Positions 58,370-64,000 of a DNA stretch of 64,000 bases are shown in pieces. A program made the translations under genes and the position numbers. The notes beneath the pieces were generated by a model. It saw only the letters and a program-made list of their open reading frames with translations, made no database searches and was not told the origin of the DNA. Position 1 is the first letter of the stretch, and every line of letters starts with the position of its first letter. The stretch is from Zetaproteobacteria bacterium CG06_land_8_20_14_3_00_59_53 (lineage in GTDB: Bacteria > Pseudomonadota > Zetaproteobacteria > Mariprofundales > Mariprofundaceae), in the NCBI GenBank assembly GCA_002779605.1, contig PEWE01000013.1, forward strand, positions 1 through 64,000. Direction: 5' to 3'.

Positions 58370-60157
58370 ATGAAAATGTTTCGATCACTGATTTTATTCG
58401 CGCTATTGCTGCTCTCCATCCATGCATTGCCCACTCATGCGGAGGCTGGCGTTTGCCAGTCGAAGTCGGCGATTGTGTTCAGCAATGGAATGTACAATGA
58501 TAAAAAGGCCGCAGACGATTCGCTTGTAAAGTTAGAAATTACAATCAGAGGGTACTTCCAAGCATCCCAATACTTGTCTGAATTTGAGTTCTATTTGGCT
58601 TATGCCGATAATGGTGGTGCGGCGGGTCTGGGTTCTCTTTCCGGGCTGGCGCAGTTGCATGAGGCATTCGTGCAGAAGCAGGCGGCGACTTATGCCATGT
58701 TCTGGCGGTGGGCGGGAGGTTTGCCGGGCGCTCCGGCATGGTTTAGCACCTTGATGCAGGATATTGCGGTGGCAACGAATGCGACGGCTTATGTGAATGA
58801 TCCGGACCTTCAGAAGCAGCTATCCGGCGACCCAGCCAATCTGCAACAACAGCCCGGCTATAAGGCCTTGCTCAACAAGGGGATGCGGGTGGTGATCGTG
58901 GCTCATTCGCAGGGGAACTTCTATGCCAACAGGGCCTACGATGCGCTGGCGGCGCAGAAGCCTGAATGGGGGAACAGCGTGGGCATCGTGGCGGTAGCAT
59001 CGCCGGATATTCGAGTGGCGAGCATCAATGGTCTGCATGTTACAGCCATTGAAGATGTGGTGATTGCCGCTCTGTGGCCCAACACGCTTACGGCCAATGC
59101 GACAAACACCACGACCGGAGGAAATGCCGATACATGGGGTCATGACTTTGTCGGCAGCTATCTGAATGGCAATTCAACCCGACCATTGATTATGAATTAT
59201 ATTCTTGCGAGCAGGCAGCAACTTCAACCTTCGCCGTACAATATGGAGCCGCAGGTAATTATGAGCGGCATGGGGGTCGCGGCTGCACCTGATGGCTCCA
59301 TCTATATCAGTCTCAGCGCAGGAAGTTCCTGTACTCCAGTGAGGGGTGGCGGGACTGTATGCGTACTCATTCCCGGCGGAGGGGTGAAAAAACTGGTGTA
59401 TAAGACAGACGGCCCCTCAACGATCACCTCGGTGCCCGGCGTGCCGCAAGTGGAGCATGTTGGGCCGGATGGAAGCCTGTATTATGGTGACAGTGGGATG
59501 AATGGTTTCTCGTATGCCACCAACATCTTCAGAGTAAGTCCGCAAGGTCAAACAGGCGTTGTGTATTCGGCAGGCTCGTTTCCGAATCCTTATCGTCTAT
59601 ATCCATACATATATGATTTTGATGTTGCCTCTGATGGTGGGGTGTATATTGCCGAAGATGCCTTTATTTACAGGGTCGGTCCCGCAGGGGCTATCTCCCA
59701 TGTCGCAGGAAGGTCGCTTGGGCTTGGTCGAGGAGCGCCACCCACAGGGGTCTCGGCTCTGGATTGGGGGATAAATACTGCTTCAAACCTGAAAGCGGGA
59801 TTCAACGGAAACTTCTTTTTCGCTATTGGGGTACGTGATATTCAGAGCGGTGGAGATACTATTATCCATGTGGATCTAACCGGGAATGTCTGGATGCTTC
59901 CATCCGGTTGGTATCCTCCCTGGCCACCTCAAATTAGTCACAGCGTGGATGAGGGATACGATATTTGTCCAAACGGCGACATCCTGAATGCCATCGGAGG
60001 CAGCCTCCTGCGTTATAGCAACAGCGGAATAACATCGCAAATAGCTACTGGCGTAAATGCAAATTCGGTTTTCGAGTGGTCCGGGAAGGATGATACCGTG
60101 TATTACGCCGATCCTTTAAGCGGGACTGTGAACAAGTTGGTGCCAAGCCCGAATTAG
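58370..60157 (+). CDS. Secreted alpha/beta-hydrolase-like protein with NHL-like propeller
   Basis: 595 residues with a signal peptide (MKMFRSLILFALLLLSIHALPTHA). The N-terminal half has a lipase-like core: VVIVAHSQGNFYANRAYDAL (nucleophile elbow AHSQG, about residue 172-180), VAVASPDIRV (Asp) and NADTWGHDFVGSYL (His). From about residue 270 it has recurring DGSIYI/DGSLYYGDSG/DGGVYIAED blades typical of NHL/SMP-30-like beta propellers. Translation is set by the G13 tract. Activity and substrate unknown. Confidence 0.75.
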   Translation: MKMFRSLILFALLLLSIHALPTHAEAGVCQSKSAIVFSNGMYNDKKAADDSLVKLEITIRGYFQASQYLSEFEFYLAYADNGGAAGLGSLSGLAQLHEAFVQKQAATYAMFWRWAGGLPGAPAWFSTLMQDIAVATNATAYVNDPDLQKQLSGDPANLQQQPGYKALLNKGMRVVIVAHSQGNFYANRAYDALAAQKPEWGNSVGIVAVASPDIRVASINGLHVTAIEDVVIAALWPNTLTANATNTTTGGNADTWGHDFVGSYLNGNSTRPLIMNYILASRQQLQPSPYNMEPQVIMSGMGVAAAPDGSIYISLSAGSSCTPVRGGGTVCVLIPGGGVKKLVYKTDGPSTITSVPGVPQVEHVGPDGSLYYGDSGMNGFSYATNIFRVSPQGQTGVVYSAGSFPNPYRLYPYIYDFDVASDGGVYIAEDAFIYRVGPAGAISHVAGRSLGLGRGAPPTGVSALDWGINTASNLKAGFNGNFFFAIGVRDIQSGGDTIIHVDLTGNVWMLPSGWYPPWPPQISHSVDEGYDICPNGDILNAIGGSLLRYSNSGITSQIATGVNANSVFEWSGKDDTVYYADPLSGTVNKLVPSPN

Positions 60158-60462
60158 GTTGATGAAGGAGAGGTAAGGGATTCAATGCATGTACGTATGA
60201 TTTCCCATGCTTCGAGCTTTTTCTCGAAGGTGTACGCTGCATGCGCCGGGCTGGTGGAGGGGAGCAGATGCCGTTCGATATGCGGGTGTTGGTCAGCAAG
60301 GGATGGCAGCACGATGCTTCAGTTGCGGACGGAGCCATGCCTGCCGGAAACGCTCCGTTCAGGCCCTGAGTACATCGCGAATCATCGGGTGAGAAAAGTC
60401 ACTGGTCATCGTCAATGTTCTGCGTCACGCTTTGCACATCAGACTCACCAAGGAGGAAGAGA
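60158..60462 (+). other. 305-bp intergenic region
   Basis: No credible gene. It holds CTTCGAG-CTTTTT-CTCGAAG (60211-60231), possibly the end of the hydrolase transcript, and ACGGAGC...GCTCCGT further on; neither has a T run. The frame open at 60185-60466 looks random. Confidence 0.5.
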
Positions 60463-60729
60463 ATGAAATCAATCTTTATCGCATCCGGATTGTTTGCCGC
60501 AGTCCTGATGTCGTTTGCACCGTCGGCCTCGGCCGGCACCTTCGGCGATAGCATGGAAGAAAGGGCCGCCGCCGTACGTTCCCAGACCGAGGGGTTGAAT
60601 AACTACCACGCCTATCTGGCACGCGAACTGGCTATGATCGCAGGGGCTGAGAATTCCCAGCACGATGGTGCTGACCGTGTATTCATGAAAATGGCGGAAC
60701 AAGAAGCTGCCAAAGCAGGGGGTAAGTAA
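60463..60729 (+). CDS. Small periplasmic protein preceding OmpA-like lipoprotein
   Basis: 88 residues with a signal peptide (MKSIFIASGLFAAVLMSFAPSASA). The mature part (TFGDSMEERAAAVRSQTEGLNNYHAYLARELAMIAGAENSQHDG) is helical, without named family. AAGGAGGAAGAG precedes the ATG. Its stop (TAA) overlaps the OmpA-like start by one base (TAATG), so the two form an operon. Confidence 0.65.
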   Translation: MKSIFIASGLFAAVLMSFAPSASAGTFGDSMEERAAAVRSQTEGLNNYHAYLARELAMIAGAENSQHDGADRVFMKMAEQEAAKAGGK

Positions 60730-61370
60730 TGAACAGGAAACTTTTCACAGTATTGGCATGCAGCACCCTGCTTGGCGCATGTGCAACCCACGGTGGCATC
60801 AATGTCGACCGCAGCGAACTGGGCGAAGCCCGCAAGCATGTGGCTGCAGCGCGTGATGCAGGTGCCGAAACCTGCGCACCGAAGCACATGGCTCAGGCTC
60901 AGGCCAATCTTCTCTGGGCAGCGCATGAGCTGACCGAGGGTATCCACCCGGATGAGAATGCCCGACTGATCGGCGAAGCCATCAAGCATGCCGATCTGGC
61001 TGTCGAAGCCTGCAAGAAGCCGATGAAGGCCGAAACCATCGCCCTGACCGGTGTGAACTTCGAAACCAACAGCGATGCGCTGACACCTGCTTCGATCTCG
61101 ATTCTCGATGGCGCTGTCGCTACTCTGAAGAAGCGTGCTGACGTCCGTGTCGAGGTTGGTGCACACACCGATTCACGCGGCAAGGATAGCTACAACCAGC
61201 AGCTGTCCGAGAAGCGTGCAGCCAGCGTGCGTGCCTATCTGGTCGGGCACGGCATCGCCGGCGACCGCCTGACCTCGCGTGGTTACGGTGAAAGCAAGCC
61301 GGTCGCCGACAACGCCACAGCCGAGGGTCGTGCCAAGAACCGTCGTGTGGAACTGGTTGTCCTGAAGTAA
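60729..61370 (+). CDS. OmpA-family peptidoglycan-binding lipoprotein
   Basis: 213 residues; lipobox LACSTLLGAC near residue 15-18, a DUF4398-like helical part (EARKHVAAARDAGAETCAPKHMAQAQANL) and a C-terminal OmpA domain (VGAHTDSRGKDSYNQQLSEKRAASVRAYL, R...KNRRVEL). It should link the outer membrane to peptidoglycan. It ends in a strong terminator. Confidence 0.9.
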   Translation: MNRKLFTVLACSTLLGACATHGGINVDRSELGEARKHVAAARDAGAETCAPKHMAQAQANLLWAAHELTEGIHPDENARLIGEAIKHADLAVEACKKPMKAETIALTGVNFETNSDALTPASISILDGAVATLKKRADVRVEVGAHTDSRGKDSYNQQLSEKRAASVRAYLVGHGIAGDRLTSRGYGESKPVADNATAEGRAKNRRVELVVLK

Positions 61371-61396
61371 GGCTTCATCAGCAAGCAAGAAACCAG

Positions 61397-61431
61397 GAAG
61401 GGGGCGGATGATTCCGCCCTCTTCTTTTTTT
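61397..61431 (+). terminator. Terminator after the OmpA-like gene
   Basis: GAAGGGGGCGGA-TGAT-TCCGCCCTCTTC (one bulge-type mismatch), then a run of T (61425-61431). Confidence 0.9.
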
Positions 61432-61504
61432 GTCTGAACCCCGACTGACTTGAACCGGCAGCCGATTCGAGACCTTGGGGAAGGGGGTTGGGTGCAAGCA
61501 GAAT

Positions 61505-61529
61505 GGTCAGACAGGGGAGTTGTCTGACC
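61505..61529. repeat. Perfect 9-bp inverted repeat upstream of the PEPCK-like gene end
   Basis: GGTCAGACA-GGGGAGT-TGTCTGACC, 43 bases past the stop of the minus-strand gene. No U run; may be a weak terminator or a binding site. Confidence 0.6.
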
Positions 61530-61571
61530 TGATCTCAGCTGCTCGTTTGTATTCCGGGCAGGGCTTGCCGT

Positions 61572-64000
61572 TTATGCCAATCGGTGGATCCAGTCGGCGC
61601 CCAGTGTGCCGTGCAGGCGTTCCAGGTAGTCGGCGGCGGACACCCGTTCGATCATGCGGTCGGCTTCGGTGATGCGTTCGGCCAGGTCTTCCTGTCTGTC
61701 GGCTTCATCCTCGTCGAGTTCCTGAAGCTGGCTGCTCAGGTATTCGCGGTGCGACAGCCATAGCTGCCTGTCGCGCTGCTGTTTGATGACCAGACGCTCC
61801 CGATACCAGTCGCTTTGCAGCAGGTAGTCGCGGGTGAACATGCGGCGGATATCCGGATGATTCACATCCAGCCCCTCGTAGTTGCCATGCGCCATGATAT
61901 GCAGCAGGGCCTTGAGCGGCGGGCAGGCATTCTCGATGGAGCCGTCGGTGAAGTAGTCGAGGGCCACGCGTTGCTGCGCCTCGCAGATGTTGTTGATGCC
62001 GTCCACGAAGTCTTCCATGCCCTGGGTTTCGGGCTTCAGCATCGCCTCGTCGAAGACCGCCATCGGCCTGTCGAACATCTTGCCGAAATGGTCGTGCACG
62101 AAGCGTTCTGTCATGCGGTAGCCAAGCCGGCTGGCGAGCACGGTTTTACCCTCGTGTTCGAAATCATCCAGTTTTTCCAGATAGCCCTGCTTGATCATGT
62201 AGGACGGCTTCTGGAACTTCACGGGCATACGGCACCAGATCTCGGGGATCAGCATGCTGATATCGTGATCGATGCGCCGGTTGGCTCCGATATAGCCGGC
62301 AGCAGTGGAGAACCCGTCGTAACCGCACAGGATGAAGGACACCAGTGCATTGTTGAGATCGGCTGTGGCCGACAGCGAGTTGAACGGCCCCTTGGTCAGT
62401 GCCCCTTCCGAGCCCGCGCCGGTGGTCGAGGGCGATTTTCCGGTCAGGCTGCAAATGAAATCCATGAACAGTTCCGGCAGTTCCTGATAATGGATGGGAT
62501 TGAATACCGCCAGGGTTCTTGCGCCCGGACCGGGCGGGTTGTTGCGGCGACCGGTGAGCACGGCGTTGACCGGGAAATATACCGGCTGATGCGATGCAAG
62601 TCCGCGCTTCAGACGGGTGCTGATCTCCGCCAGATAGGCGGATCGCGGATCGGCCAGATCGGGTCTGTCCTGCAGGTAGCGCACATTCTGGCTCGGCTTG
62701 CCGTTCACGATACGCGGATGCGCTGAAGAAACGAAATACAGCGACTCATCCATGCCTGCGGCACCGGTGATCAGGCCCTGCATCGGCGCGCTGAATTCCT
62801 CGAAATGCACCACATCCTCGATCATCTCCTGCGCGTCTTGACGCTGCATGGGTTCGAAATTGGAGATGAAGCTGTTGCCGCATGACAGGTCGGATTCGGT
62901 TTGCAGATCCGCACCGCGATGGATGGCCTCGTCCGGTCTCTGGAACAGGCGGGTTTCGCAGTTATCGGTGATCTTGATGCTCGGATGATCGAATTCGGGA
63001 TTCAGTCCGTCCACATAGCCGGTCGGAATCACCGTCGAGGCGGTGATGTCGTCTTCCATCTGCAGTTTGTCGGCTGCGATATAGTCCTGACGCAGCTTGA
63101 ACAGCCGCCAGCTGCCGTCTTCACCGAAGCCGACGCGCAGGTAGCTTGCCATGAGCTTGCGGCCGTGGTGGCGCAGTTCGTGACCATCGTGGCCGTTCAC
63201 CTTGTCCACCGAGAAATGTTTATCCCAGTCGCTTCCCCATGCCGTTCTGTAGAAACGTTTGATCATGAAGGCCAGCGCCAGAATGTGCTGCGGGACGTTG
63301 TCCAGCCAGCGGTTGTAGGCATTGGTGTAATCGTCGGCCGAAGGGGTCAGCAGTTTGATCACCGAGCCCAGACTGCGCTCCCTGCTCAGCAGGCTGCGTG
63401 TGTCCGGTTCGTGGGTGCCCTTGTTGCGGAAGCGGGTGGAATAATCCTTTTCGAACAACGCCCTGACCCGTGCGATATCCTCTTCAAAATTGCCCACATA
63501 TACGGGACCCGAAATGACCGCACCGGCGATGGACTTGGATATCTCCGACTTTCCGCCGCCGGATACCGTGCTCGGCTTGTGGCAGAAGGTCCCCTCGCCG
63601 ATGGTGCCGATCAGTCGCCAGCTCGGCGCATCAGGATGACGCTCCAGATGTACCCTGAAACCGCTCGGATAGATATAGGTGTGCCTGGCCAGAAGCTTGA
63701 TCTGATTCGCGCCATCCTTGCCCTGCCAGCATACGCTCAGGTCGTGAATATTGATCTGCGTATCCTCCGGCACATAGATGATCTCGGGATAGCGCTTGTC
63801 GATGGCATAGCCTTCGGCCTGCAGCTCTATCCTGTCGGCAAGCCGCTGGCACAGATCTGCAAAGGCGCGCCCTTCGACCATATAGCTTGAGTGCGGCAGA
63901 TAGATCTCGCCGAGGTTGTAGCGCGGGAAGGCCAGTGCGCCACCGGCATGTTCCTCTTCGCAGCCGCCGAACAGGTTGGCCGAGTAGCTGATATGGGATT
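61572..64000 (-). CDS. Probable PPi-type phosphoenolpyruvate carboxykinase (partial)
   Basis: The frame is open to the window edge (about 809 residues visible; the N-terminus is outside, reading SHISYSANLFGGCEEEHAGG at the edge). Motifs that I associate with PPi-dependent PEPCK: SGGGKSEISKS (P-loop-like, about 170 residues into the visible part), YFPVNAVLTGRRNNPPGPGAR, and SPSTTGAGSEGALTKGPFNSL then RIDHDISMLIPEIWCRM. PPi-PEPCK converts oxaloacetate and PPi to PEP. Identity is from memory of the family, not a search. Confidence 0.55.
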   Translation of the reverse strand, partial: SHISYSANLFGGCEEEHAGGALAFPRYNLGEIYLPHSSYMVEGRAFADLCQRLADRIELQAEGYAIDKRYPEIIYVPEDTQINIHDLSVCWQGKDGANQIKLLARHTYIYPSGFRVHLERHPDAPSWRLIGTIGEGTFCHKPSTVSGGGKSEISKSIAGAVISGPVYVGNFEEDIARVRALFEKDYSTRFRNKGTHEPDTRSLLSRERSLGSVIKLLTPSADDYTNAYNRWLDNVPQHILALAFMIKRFYRTAWGSDWDKHFSVDKVNGHDGHELRHHGRKLMASYLRVGFGEDGSWRLFKLRQDYIAADKLQMEDDITASTVIPTGYVDGLNPEFDHPSIKITDNCETRLFQRPDEAIHRGADLQTESDLSCGNSFISNFEPMQRQDAQEMIEDVVHFEEFSAPMQGLITGAAGMDESLYFVSSAHPRIVNGKPSQNVRYLQDRPDLADPRSAYLAEISTRLKRGLASHQPVYFPVNAVLTGRRNNPPGPGARTLAVFNPIHYQELPELFMDFICSLTGKSPSTTGAGSEGALTKGPFNSLSATADLNNALVSFILCGYDGFSTAAGYIGANRRIDHDISMLIPEIWCRMPVKFQKPSYMIKQGYLEKLDDFEHEGKTVLASRLGYRMTERFVHDHFGKMFDRPMAVFDEAMLKPETQGMEDFVDGINNICEAQQRVALDYFTDGSIENACPPLKALLHIMAHGNYEGLDVNHPDIRRMFTRDYLLQSDWYRERLVIKQQRDRQLWLSHREYLSSQLQELDEDEADRQEDLAERITEADRMIERVSAADYLERLHGTLGADWIHRLA

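Noticed and set aside
60185-60466. 93-residue open frame before the small periplasmic gene
   Set aside because: Unnatural composition and overlaps a better start with AAGGAGG.

Overview
The window is a gene-dense stretch (about 1 gene/kb, moderately GC-rich) of a Gram-negative, proteobacterial-type chromosome. An outer-membrane life style is indicated by OmpA-family and PilW lipoproteins, a ydbH-ynbE-ydbL set, RodZ, type IV pilus biogenesis, diaminopimelate enzymes, ClpS/ClpA, RdgC, two-subunit glutamate synthase and arginine-rhamnosylated EF-P. A CbbY-type phosphatase hints at a Calvin-cycle autotroph. I think of a Zetaproteobacterium (Mariprofundus-like) or a gammaproteobacterial relative, but nothing here proves the taxon. 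No rRNA, tRNA or CRISPR was found.

Layout. 0-10 kb: secreted nuclease, two ABC-F ATPases (YbiT, YheS), mscL, cvfB, rdgC, divergent map/aat, a frameshifted SRPBCC gene and a Fic gene. 10.4-16.4 kb: one tightly overlapping minus-strand operon, transcribed rlmN-mtnP-pilW-rodZ-dapE-queF-dapF. 16.5-18.9 kb: an ATP-grasp-like gene with two rSAM/selenodomain-associated transferases. 18.9-22.5 kb: clpS-clpA-HDOD. 22.6-28.3 kb: HAD, TatD and a ferredoxin-nucleotidyl cyclase fusion, then two paralogous secreted proteins behind near-identical CRP-type promoters that flank a pit/DUF47 phosphate pair. 28.4-33.1 kb: ppk2, earP-efp and rmlC/rmlD (the last two could supply dTDP-rhamnose to EarP). 33.3-37.6 kb: mgtE, a metzincin, and an IS element sitting inside a gene. 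37.8-49.7 kb: gltBD, panBCD, apbE, a PHP phosphatase, an SDR, and a strikingly eukaryote-like Rho/Rac GTPase. 50-61.4 kb: ydbH-ynbE-ydbL, more members of the secreted family (one with six perfect-frame 24-bp repeats), htpG, a HYR-repeat secreted protein and a secreted hydrolase/propeller protein separated by a run of 13 G, and an OmpA-like lipoprotein. 61.6 kb to the end: a large protein resembling PPi-type PEP carboxykinase, cut by the window edge.

The most notable items are (1) the Rac-like GTPase at 49079-49693 with bacterial translation signals and no prenylation tail; (2) a small family of exported proteins sharing a CHxPPGN...HGDxxGxC core and/or a GVWxPD...YREIYG tail, two of them with a colinear 70-bp promoter containing a TGTGA-N6-TCAC(A/G) palindrome, lying just downstream of an iron-sulfur-linked cyclase; (3) the G13 tract at the ribosome-binding site of the secreted hydrolase, a likely phase-variation switch. 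Several genes look frameshifted or disrupted (8555-9000, 25276-25817, 35958-37621).
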